DNA from: Lonicera japonica
Lineage: Eukaryota; Streptophyta; Magnoliopsida; Dipsacales; Caprifoliaceae
Assembly (NCBI GenBank): GCA_021464415.1
Contig: CM038467.1
Location: 35,557,226-35,621,225, forward strand
Reading direction: 5' to 3'
Length of the DNA: 64,000 nt
Shown here: positions 11,670 to 21,435 of the stretch, one piece after another
How the letters are laid out: every line of letters begins with the position of its first letter
Position numbering within the stretch: the stretch's first letter is position 1
The notes under the pieces: model-generated
Told to the model about the DNA's origin: nothing
The model's database searches: none
What the model saw: only the letters and a program-made list of their open reading frames with translations
Program-made: the position numbers and the translations under genes

Positions 11670-12240
11670 TTTCGGAGTAAAATCTAAAAAATAGGTGCAG
11701 TGCACGTCTTCTTGTTGTGATATCCATAATGGTTACATCTTCCACACTTTCGTTTCTTCTTTGTACTTGAACCGGCGCTCTCAATTTGATTCTTTTTAGG
11801 ACAACCCTTCCTGTTGAATTCTCATTAACCTTCTCCTTCAAGCATTTTTTAACCTCCGGACATAAGATTGTTTTTCAATTCCTCAACATTTCACGTCTAT
11901 CAAACATTTGCTTCATTATTTTCACACGAATTTGATCTAACATTATTGTTGTAGGAAGATTCCTTTCATTTTCAACCCACGAGTTATAACTTTCGGCCAT
12001 ATTAGAACACATAACAAAATATCTTCTTCTCGAAAAAACGCATTAACCCAATGATCAAGTGGTGTGCCCCAAAAGAAATCTTCCGTAACATTCTTTGCAA
12101 GTGTCTTAAGGTCATTGTACGCATAATCTAAATATAACATCAAAACTGAAATACTACAAAAGCATATTTGCAGTTTTCCTGTAGTTAAGAGGGGAAAAAA
12201 AAGAAAGGAAAACATAGCAGAGTGCAAAAATACTGCATTT
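11670..12240 (-). pseudogene. MULE (MuDR-type) transposase C-terminal relic
   Basis: On the minus strand, in shifting frames, I read segments typical of the end of plant Mutator-like transposases. First comes a 'HWVNAFF' segment near 12050. Next, in another frame, 'NMAESYNSW' with a following '[11 protein letters not shown]' (about 12000-11940). Last is a basic linker with '[13 protein letters not shown]' and a zinc knuckle of pattern [14 protein letters not shown] near 11760-11700. In intact MULEs these follow the DDE catalytic core and the SWIM region. Here frames change several times and a stop interrupts the segment after 'RREMLRN', so no working protein is made. The catalytic aspartates upstream were not found. 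Confidence 0.7.
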
Positions 12241-13034
12241 AAAAATACTTAGATCAAATCCTTTAAAAACATGAACATTCAGCCATTATTTGATCAAATC
12301 CTTTAAATTATAAACTAAAAACAACCAAAATGAAACAATATTTTTACAAGTTTTACACAAATCATAAGATAGTTCTCCATAATCTAAATATATCATCAAA
12401 ATTGAAAAAGTACAAAAGCAGTTTTGAAGTTTTTCTGTAGTTTTGAGAAGAAGAAAAAAAAAGGAAAACAGAGCATAGATAGATTTATTGAAATCATGCT
12501 AAAACAACCTATCAAAATATGAATATTCAATCATTATTTCATCAAATCCTCCAAATAAATGATAGAATCAACCAAAACGAAGCAAAATCACATCTAAAAA
12601 TATGAAGAAAAAACTATACCTAGATAATGCTTCAACATCCATAGAGCTAAGATATTTATTCTCCTTTCCTTCGTTAATCATGTCGATCTATGATGCTTTC
12701 GGTCAATCTAATATGCTTGCATTCATCACTTCAATCGTAATCGCTTTTCCTCTCTTCAATCCCGTCGATCGTATATGGTCGCCTCTCTCCCTGTTCAACA
12801 CGAGATTAAGAGTTGAAAAAGGGAAAGACAATTTAATCATTTTAAAACTCTTAAATTATTTAATTTATAAAAGGAAAAATACTTATAACTAACCTAAAAA
12901 CCAAAATTGTCCTTAAAACCAAAAATTAATGTGAAAAAATACTTCATGTTTTAAGTTAATATATGATATCTTTTTGGTGTATAAAATTATGGAAGGAGGT
13001 CTCTAAACCCATTTTCTCATCTATGGAGTGAACA
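12241..13034. other. Region upstream of the MULE relic, possible 5' exon
   Basis: Two imperfect copies of a block ending in 'aaacaaccaaaatgaaaca' type sequence occur at 12241-12560. On the minus strand a short frame ends at 'gaagcattatctag' just before 'gtatag' near 12620, which could be a 5' exon of the MULE gene. This is weak evidence. Confidence 0.3.
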
Positions 13035-13815
13035 TCTATACTATATATAAAAGTACGAATAATTTAAGTATTTTTCCATTTTTTTGTAAAGACAAATATG
13101 CCTCTTGATTTTAAACAAAAAGATTTTAAGATTTACATTAAATAAAACACTATAACTCCATATATTTTTATATTAGTAATAGTATTTCAAATAAATTCAA
13201 ACTCTACTCTATTTCGTTAAAATAATTAAACAAAGATTTTAAACTAGATTTACATTAAATAAAATAGTATAAATGTATAACTCCGTATATTTTTATATTA
13301 GTATTATAATTAGGTGTTTTCTATAAAACTTCTATATAATTTCATAACAAATTTCTCAATAACAATGTTATTTAGTAGATCATATTAAAATTATAAAACT
13401 TTTAACGTGAAATAGAATTTTGTTCCAAAGCTCACCCTAAATGTATGTATATTAAATTCTATTTTACTTGATTGCTTTTAACATTGTAATAAATTAAATT
13501 TTTATTAATTTATATATTATGAAACTTATTTGTTTGTTTATAATTGTGTTTAATGTTTAAATAAAAAATATAAAAATATTGTAGCTGTGGCCCAAAAATA
13601 CACTCCAATGGCATAATTACATTTTAACAATCACTTAGCTAATAATCATTTTCACCTGGTCAATAATTAAACTTAAGAACTTTTTTCAATTATCAAAATG
13701 GGAATCCCACTGATTTTATTTGTTTTGGAAAGTCTTTCGGTCCCAACTTTCTTTAAAACTAAACTCAGATTAATTTCTAGGCAATTAAATTAGTGGGCCT
13801 CATAATTTTAGTTAT
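13035..13815. mobile_element. Helitron-like family copy 2
   Basis: It begins TCTATACTATATATAAAAGT, the usual plant Helitron 5' start (TC followed by an AT-rich stretch). The body matches copy 1 (10345-11105) through to 'ggcctcataattttag'. No 3' hairpin plus CTRR end was found, so the right boundary is only the end of similarity. It is non-coding. Confidence 0.5.
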
Positions 13816-14147
13816 TGATATAGACAATAACCATTATATATGGATCATGATTAATTCTAACAAAATGTTAAATGAGTAAGGAAATTCTCATTTGATTATT
13901 CAGTTACGAATATTTCATTGGAGATGCTCTTGCCCCCTTTCTTAAAAACTTTTTAACCACATATTCTTCCAAGCATTTTGCTAACGAGTTACAGACTGGT
14001 TATGCTTTTCTTCTTCAGAAATCAATGCTTCCGTACTTGGTGTCTTATTTCTCATTTTGTCACTCTAATTTTGACAAAAGCACCTTTTGGCTTTTGTTTA
14101 GCTACTCACTTTCTTTTCTTTTCCTTTTTTTCTAGAAATTAGGTAGA

Positions 14148-14783
14148 AGGGCTTATTATACATTGATTTTTACCAAAAATCCAATGAATAATATTTTTTT
14201 GAATGAAGGGCCTATTTTTAATTGGTAATTAGTGTAAGAGGCCTATTTTGTTTTATATTTTAAATGAATGTATTTGAATAAATTTAAATATCATTTAATT
14301 AATAAAAACATGTTATGTATTACCTAAATTACCACTTTTTATGAAATTTTCACAAAAAATATGGATTGCAAAGTTCATATTGCAATAAAATATGAACTGC
14401 AAAGTTCATATTGCAGTGAAATATGTACTGCAATATGAACTTTGCACTAAAAATATGGACTGCAAAGTTCACATTGCAGTAAAATATGGACTGCAATATG
14501 AACTTTGCACTAAAAATATGGACTGCAAAGTTCACATTGCAGTGAAATATGGACTGCAAAGTTCATATTGCAGTGAAATATAGACTGCAAAGTTCATATT
14601 GCAGTCCATATTTTAATGCATATTGATATTTTTTTAGTTTATTTTAAGGGTTGGGGTGTCATTTTATAATATAAAAAAAAGACACATGTCATATTATCAA
14701 TAAAATAAAAAATAGGCCCTTTATTTAAAAAAAAATTATTCCTTGGCCTTAGTGTGAAAATCTTTCTCTAATAAGCCCTTTTT
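14148..14783. mobile_element. MITE-like element, copy 2, with TIRs
   Basis: The left end 'agggcttattatacattgat' is mirrored on the right by a sequence whose reverse complement starts 'aagggcttattagagaaaga'. The similarity continues for about 70 bases with small gaps ('gaataat' and 'gggcctattt' at both ends). The interior is the repeat array at 14360-14610. It has no coding capacity. The same family occurs at 155-775. A target duplication could not be fixed. Confidence 0.6.
14360..14610. repeat. Tandem palindromic repeats (TGCAAAGTTCATATTGCAG)
   Basis: The unit 'ctgcaaagttcatattgcag' and its reverse complement alternate about ten times, joined by 'taaaatatgga' or 'tgaaatatgga'. The array can fold into long hairpins. 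Open frames on both strands here are repeats of the same few residues and are not genes. Confidence 0.8.
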
Positions 14784-16380
14784 TTTTTAATTGCCCTTTT
14801 CTGAAATCAAATTGAACTGTAGTCCTTGTTAATGGGTGGGCGGTCCATTTAAGTACACTCTCATCAGGCGCATGGCCACCCTTGGTTTTGTGGGATCTAG
14901 TGGCCGGCCTCACTTAATTTTTACAATAGATGTTTAAATATGGCATATTTTAGATAAATTTGAGTTGGTGTGTATTATTAAGTCCACTTAAATTAAAAAA
15001 AAATTAAATTAATAGTGGGGTCAAATTATAAAAGAAATAAAATAGTATGGAGCTTAATCCCAATTTCTTGCCAAACTCTCTCCAAAAAGTCCAAAACGTG
15101 TATCCCAACTGCATTTTGAACGATACAAATGTATTTAGAATTTCTATTCAATTGTGCCGTTCTAGGCCGATCCACTAAACAACTTTTGCTACACTACTGA
15201 CTCTCATGCATTGGTCTCTTTCTTTTGCAAACTCTTAATTTCTTTACATTAATTAATTATGGTTCCAATCAGCTTATCAAGTGGGCTTCAACAAGTTTTT
15301 AACTAATTCCTATATCACCTATGTATCCTAGTCAAGTGAATTTCATTTGTTGCCTACTTTGCGATCTTTGTTTTGTAAGAATAAACAAAAAACGTTACAC
15401 GATTTTCATATTTCATACTTAAAAGCATAATTTCTAGTTTTACTCATTGCAAGTTCACAATTCAATATAAGTTCAATAAAAAGAAACATAGCTATTTTAT
15501 TTCATCACTGTGCATAGATCAGTTTTTGAAAACAAAATTTTAGCAAAAATTAACATTTTTTTTGTTATAAACATAACACAAAATATAGACAAATTAGTAA
15601 ATTATTACTGTGTATAGTAAAATAAAAAATATATAAAATTAAAATCTTGTTTACTCAAAATAATTTCCCTAAATTTTATTTTTTAAGGGTGCGTTTGTTA
15701 ACATGGAAACAGGAAAAGAAATTAAAAAAATAAATCGAGATATATCAAACGGAGTGTTAATCATTATTTTTTAGGTGCATTTGATACCAACATGACAAAT
15801 AGAAAATAAAAATAATTAATTTTTATGAGAAATTAAAAAATAAATTGAGAGATATCAAACGTGATAAAGTCGCTATCAAGTTTAGTATATAATTCTAAAG
15901 GTAGACAAACCATTTATGTATACAGATCTGTTATATACAGAGGATAAGTGAAATGCTCTCCTACTATATATCTCCCCAATAAAGAATCAAAATCACCTAT
16001 CACTACCCAATCTTCCAAAAATTATGAAGAAAAAATCAACGAACAATCAAATCGCGATAATATAAAATTTGTGTTTAATTTAGTCCAATATCTTATCATA
16101 TTTTATAGTAGGTAAATGATTTGTATGTTTTGTAACTTAGATCGAACGTATCAAACTAAGACGAAGATTTAATGTTGCAGTATAAATGTTTTCACCCACA
16201 ATTAATCATTTATATGAGATATGAAACATAAACTAGGTGATCAATTCAAATAATAAACTTGTTTTTCAAATTAATCATGCAAAACACATTTTTTATAACA
16301 AGAAAAGTGTGTGCCATACATTTAATTTTTTCTTCAACCGTTTATGTTAGGAAAATGTTAATGCAAAACCAATTTTTTAT
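14784..16380. other. AT-rich intergenic DNA, nothing recognised
   Basis: There is no open frame of note and no transposon ends I could define. Several long A/T runs are present. Confidence 0.4.
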
Positions 16381-16384
16381 GTTT

Positions 16385-16795
16385 GAACATTAGGCAATTT
16401 GTGACACGATAACACGATTCAAACTCAATATAGAATTAAAAGGTTAGGTTAAATTTAAACGGGTTAGTGTTAAAATTGGATCAACCCGGCCACTTAACCT
16501 AGTTAATAAATGGGTCGGGTTAGGGTTAACCCGCGTAACACAAAAATAACCAATATAACACATTTAATTCAACTATGTTTAATGTGTTGTTTATTTAAAA
16601 TGTCTTTAAATATTTTAATAAATAGTTTACACGTGTTAACTCGTGTAACCCAATTGATAAACAGGTCATGTTAGTTTTGAAAATTGACACGATTAGTTAA
16701 TCGTGTCGGGTTAGTATTGACCTATTTACGTATAACACAAGTTCACAACATGAACCCGCACAATATAGCACAATTGCCACCCCTAATTAAACCAG
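16385..16795. repeat. Dispersed repeat with 'gggtcgggtta' / 'aattgccacccct' signature
   Basis: The stretch is full of 'cacgat', 'gggttag' and 'aacccg' words in both orientations. It closes with 'gcacaattgccacccctaa', a signature I have seen at the end of a common interspersed repeat in plant genomes. Class and exact ends are unknown. Confidence 0.35.
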
Positions 16796-16859
16796 CTTAT
16801 AATAAGTTTGTAATTATTTTTTTTTACGTATTTTGAACAAATAAATGTATACATATCTA

Positions 16860-18015
16860 TCTATACTATATACTAAAGTACAAATAACTTATGTGTTTTT
16901 TCTCTTTTTCGTAAAGAAAAATATGCCCTTTAATTTTAAATACAAGATTTTAAGATTTATATTTAAAAAAAAAACAACAAGATTTTGAGTTTATTTGGCT
17001 AAACTAATTAAACAAATTAGTGTTTTTCTTGTATCAGATGTTTTGTATAAGACTTCTATAACTTTAAATACAAGATTTTTAGATTTATATTAAATAAAAT
17101 AGTATAACTCCATATATTTTTATATCAATGTTACTATTCTAAAAAAATTGAACTCTACTTTATTTGGCTTGAATAATTAAACAAGTTATAATTTGAGTTG
17201 AATTAGATGTTTTGTATAAGATTTCTACGTAACTTGCTAACAAAAACTTCCCAAGAAGAAAAACATTTAATAGATCGTAATAAAATTACAAAACTTTTAA
17301 GGTGAATCAGAATTTCGTTCCAAAGTTCACACAAATGCAAGCATGTAAATTAAACTCTACTTTACTTGATTTGTTTTAGCATTATAAATTTATGTTAATT
17401 TATATATCCTAAAGCATATTTGTATATTTATCATTATGTTTAATGTTTAATTAAAACAAAAAAAAAATTGAATATATTGTGGTTGTGGCTTGGTAAGATA
17501 TTAATGTATTTATTTTTTTACCATTTTAATATTTTCTCTGTTAATCTATTATTTGTTTGATTTTATGCACAATAATCACACATGTTTTTATTTGAATTAA
17601 TTATCTACCGATTCAAAAATATTAGTAAATATATTGCTCTCTTATGTCTCTAATGAAGAGTCTGTTTGGCGCCTATATACTAAAATAAACTAGTGCGACA
17701 AATTTGAGAGTCATGATGATATTACTGAGGGACGTCTTAATCATAATATTTTGGCATACAAAGTCTAATTTTTTTTTTAGACGGGGATTTTATCATATAT
17801 CAACAACATATTTCTATAGTAGACTGATTTTATGACTTTCTTACAATTATTAATTAAATTTTACAATTGATACTATGTTTTTGTTTATTTGTTATTATTT
17901 TTATTTCTAACTTCATACTAATTATTAAATTCTAACTATCTAGAAATTCATTAATAAACTTAATGACCCTTGTTGAACATCGAAATCAGGTGCAATGCAC
18001 ATGCATAACAATTAG
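16860..18015. mobile_element. Helitron-like element copy 3, about 1.16 kb
   Basis: It starts TCTATACTATATACTAAAGT after an A. It ends in 'ggtgcaatgcacatgc', a small GTGC..GCAC hairpin, followed about ten bases later by TTAG and a T. This matches the Helitron layout: 5' TC, a hairpin just before a CTRR-type end (here TTAG), and insertion between A and T. Part of the body matches copies 1 and 2. No Rep/helicase is encoded, so it would be non-autonomous. Confidence 0.55.
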
Positions 18016-18097
18016 TAGATAGAAAAACGATGATGGTCTTTATGATGGAAAAACCACGGAAGACAGCGCTAGAAGATGTTTTACTTGACATGGGGTA

Positions 18098-18841
18098 TGT
18101 TGACCTAAGGTCTTAATCTTATTTTGATAATAACAATAAATCAATCATGTGTAATTTGGGAGCATATTATTCATTTACATTTTTATCTATGCACCTATTT
18201 AGGGGGAGCATATTATTCATATGCTTAAAATTATTATCTTTTTATAAACACACATTAACTCTATTGTCATCATCAAAAAGGGGGAGATTGTTGACCTTAA
18301 AGTCAATTAATCTTATTTTGATAATTACAATAAGTTAATAAAATGTTATTTAACTCGGTTGTTCCAATGATAATAGCCATTTTAACCGATATATCTTCCG
18401 ACCAAGTGTAACTTCAAACTGAAGCAATCAAAATATCACACAAGCTTTACAAACGCCTCTACTCACAAGAAATGAACTCAAGTGATATACATGTGATATA
18501 CAAAGCCAAGAAAAGATCTAGATCATCAAGCAAGTGAAGATATGCACAAGAATGATCTCCACATGTTCTACAAGTTATCAAAACCAAGAAAGGATCAAGA
18601 ACATCCAACAAGTAAAGATACGCACAAGAAAATCAAGCATCACGAAGACTTGAATTATCATTAAATTGAGTGAGTGCTTAGATTTTATGTATAGATACTT
18701 TATTGATCAAATCCCTATAGCTCAAACATATTCTTGCATCTTTTAAAGATTGATTCAAATTAGCTTGAAATTGAATTTATTTGAAAACCATCATTTTACA
18801 AAAACCGAGTTTCAAAATAAGATTAAGACCTTAGGTCAACA
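18098..18841 (+). mobile_element. Rearranged copia derivative with 30-bp inverted ends
   Basis: The left end TGTTGACCTAAGGTC is the start of a copia LTR (compare the element at 38029). The right end, 18812-18841, is the exact reverse complement of 18098-18127 over 30 bp. Both sides are flanked by GGGTA (18093-18097 and 18842-18846), a perfect 5-bp target duplication. Inside are about 58 bp of LTR start, about 130 bp of internal 3' region ending in a polypurine run (aaagggggaga), and a second LTR start at 18289 running to about 18820. So both termini are the U3 end of the LTR, instead of U3 and U5. No protein is encoded. Confidence 0.75.
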
Positions 18842-19214
18842 GGGTAGATTTGAATTATTGACGCCGCTAGAAAAGCGTGTTGCGATAGCCCAAGTGCAGG
18901 CACGTCAAGTTATTGTAAAGTCTCGGAAGTCCGAGTATCGAACCACAGGGATAACTGAAAAGGAATGGAATGGATTACGGATCAAATGGTTTTCTTGATT
19001 TTTGTGAGTTGGAGATGTTGTGAAACAACGAAAATGTAAAACGGTTTTGTAAATTAATAAGAAAGCAGTAAGGTAGGTGGAGGTTAGCTACGATACGACA
19101 GACGGTTGTAGACACCCCGATCCGTGACCCCCGCAAGAACCCTAACGACCTACGAGACTACTATTTTTGGAGTCCAGGACACACCCGAGCACCCGAAACT
19201 ACCCCGGGGGGGTT

Positions 19215-19494
19215 TGTTGCGCGACAAACCTATTTTTATGAAGGATTGTCGCACGACATATCACATTGTCGCGCGACAATCATTGGAATGTCGTGCGACA
19301 ATCCCACTATGTCGCGTGACAATCCCACTATGTCGCGTGACAATCCCTCTCTGCACCCGACCAACCACTTTTTGACACATCACAGTGTCAGGACCCATCA
19401 CTTCAGCCGTTTGTCGCACGACATACAGGAATGTCGCGCGACAAACAGATATGTCGCGCGACACTTGCCCTTTTTGGGAAAATGTCGCGCGACA
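19215..19494. promoter_or_regulatory. Cluster of ten TGTCGCGCGACA palindromes, 5' LTR
   Basis: Copies start at 19215, 19247, 19267, 19289, 19310, 19331, 19412, 19432, 19452 and 19483. Four are the perfect 12-bp palindrome; the others differ by one base, mostly C to T or G to A in a CpG. The last copy ends 15 bp before the TATA box. The layout suggests multiple sites for a dimeric DNA-binding protein; the protein is unknown. Confidence 0.8.
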
Positions 19495-19509
19495 ATCTTC
19501 CCCGAGCAG

Positions 19510-19517
19510 TATAAATA
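19510..19517 (+). promoter_or_regulatory. TATA box of the 5' LTR
   Basis: TATAAATA followed by GGCC sits directly downstream of the palindrome cluster and about 300 bp into the LTR. This is where a U3/R promoter is expected. The same sequence is at 36006-36013 in the 3' LTR. Confidence 0.8.
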
Positions 19518-20686
19518 GGCCAACACCTCAGAGGGAGAGAAGAGCGACTTGAATCTGGAAAATCTGGAGCTTTAGTCTGATTTTATCAAGCATTTTATAT
19601 TATCATCTTATCTCTGAAGAATTATCGAATCTGTTCCCGACACTCGACGTGTCCCGTCTCTGGAATCGAATTCTCGGAAATATCTGAAGAAGGAGAAGAT
19701 TGTTATCGCCGGAGATCTCTCTGCCGTATTATATTCTCTTTCTTATTATTATTATTCTCGTCGGGAAGGTAAATAAAGTTTCTTCTGGTAATTAAACAGG
19801 TCTATCTGTGTACTTGTTTTATTTCTGTTGTTTTATCCACGTTCTATTTGAATAAACTTATTGCCAAGTTATAAATAGTCTACCGTCTTCAAAACAAAAG
19901 ACCCTGATAAAATCGTTTGCAAAACCAGAAGAGTAAGTATGTTATCGTCCGGATAAAATTCTGTTTTCAAAACCCAGACTGATACGACTTATCTAGGAAT
20001 TAGAATCAAACATATCCTGTCTTCTCTATAGACTGCTATGTGATTGATAACTCTCCCCAAAGATTTCTAGTTCCATATTAAATCAGTCCCGACATAGATC
20101 CGAACTTTTACAAAAGTAAACACAACACGAGAAAACCGTCATTATCTGAGGAAATAATACGGGATACTCTTTCAAAATAAAAGGTTTCGTCATTTGTATT
20201 TACATCTTTCAATAAATAAAACATCGGATCTCGGAACACAAAGGTTTTCATCCCTTTCCCGTTTTCCCCCAGAAATTAGGGTTTTCATTTGAAAAGTAGT
20301 AGTCTGTCAGTAAAAGCATTAAAGTTTTTCAACATAGAATAAACATATAAGACCACTAGAGACCGAAAGGGCGGAATGGGTGCTTAACACCTTCCCAAAC
20401 TGTAATATAGTTTCCGAACCCTATAGAATCCTGGTTTCGCAGACAAAACGTGTAAAGAAAGGCTTATCTTTAGCCTTTCCCCTTACACAACCCTTTTTGT
20501 CCGTTTTCTCGTAAAACGTACTGGCGACTCTGAACGAACCCCCTTGCATCTAGAATAGACGTAAGGACACCCGATATGAATCATCAAACAACTCCAAGTA
20601 AATGGAGCGACGGAATCCCTTTCGACGCTTCAGACGCCCAACGAACGGGGACGAGACCCGGGGATCGCATTTGCGGATTCTCACAG

Positions 20687-20705
20687 TGGCGACTCTGCTG
20701 GGGAC
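20687..20705 (+). other. Primer-binding site (tRNA-Arg type)
   Basis: TGGCGACTCTGCTGGGGAC starts two bases after the LTR. It resembles the complement of a plant tRNA-Arg 3' end plus CCA (TGGCGACTCC..CTGGGGA) with two or three mismatches. A primer site of this kind is usual for Tat/Ogre elements. It would prime minus-strand DNA synthesis. Confidence 0.75.
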
Positions 20706-21435
20706 ACTAGAAAACTAGACTCTTATATGTGGACTTTTGTTTATCTGTTGAATACTTGCTTTTTCTGCTTTCCCTACTTATGTTAATTGATTGAGAAAAA
20801 ACATTTTTTTTGAAAAAGGGAATTTTTCAAAAATACGTAATCAAGATAATGATATTTGTAAACCCAACCTTTTTCGCATGCACTATCACAAATCATGCAT
20901 TGGTTCTACGAGTGTGAATTTACCCCAAACCCTCGGAAGTATTATAAGTGAGTAGGGAGTTGGCTTGCTTGGGCCAACATAAACCGAAAGCATTTACTTC
21001 CACTCTCCTTGGCCAAGTACGCCCCCGAGGTATATCGAGTGACGAGAACACTCACGTACCCGGGAAGTATATCAAAAGGCTCTTGCACGTACCCGCCCCT
21101 GGGGTATATCGCAAGGTCTTGCTAAATAGGAGGGAGCCTGAAGCCTTAACCGTTCGTACACCTGCGCTGCATATAAGATCGAGTCAAGTTAAAACACTTG
21201 TCAAACAGCCGTAGGGGATGTACCACTTTACGGCTTACTTTTCGACACCCTTTTTAAAATCCGAGGCTCTTCTCAGCAATTTTTAGTGGTTCTTTTGGCA
21301 AAAATCAAGTCGCATCACAGTCTTCCTTCATCTTCGCCACGTGGTTTCGTCTACAGTCGTGAAGCAACAAACAGACTGGAAGGTTGGGTCGGCCGTGATC
21401 ACACCGGAAGACTAGTAAGACCAAGCACACCTGAA
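20706..21435 (+). other. Untranslated leader of the Tat/Ogre element
   Basis: This is the stretch between the primer site and the likely gag start. A 88-residue frame at 20948-21214 has no recognisable domain and contains repeated 'gtaccc..gggtatatc' words. The frame upstream of 21436 also stays open back to 21286, so gag could start there, but the stretch resembles leader sequence. Confidence 0.5.

Larger units (their letters stand above)
19107..20685 (+). repeat. 5' LTR of the Tat/Ogre element (1,579 bp)
   Basis: It matches 35624-37181 along its whole length. The first 400 bp (U3) hold ten copies or near-copies of TGTCGCGCGACA and then a TATA box. It is 21 bp longer than the 3' LTR because one 'atcccactatgtcgcgtgac' unit is present twice. 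Short open frames on both strands are translations of the palindrome repeats (MSRDNPT), not genes. Confidence 0.95.

Noticed and set aside
14350..14583. Frames on both strands with repeated residues
   Set aside because: They are translations of the palindromic repeat array.
18900..18950. tRNA-like words ('gagtatcgaacc') as a tRNA gene
   Set aside because: No cloverleaf could be built; the words lie at the end of the old LTR.
19267..19494. Palindromes as CAMTA (CGCG-box) sites
   Set aside because: TCGCGCGA does not fit the vCGCGb pattern at both flanks; no host factor can be named.
19124..19518. LTR frames reading MSRDNPT repeats as an antisense or sense protein
   Set aside because: The repeats come from the TGTCGCGCGACA units; the frames change with the 21-bp indel between LTRs.
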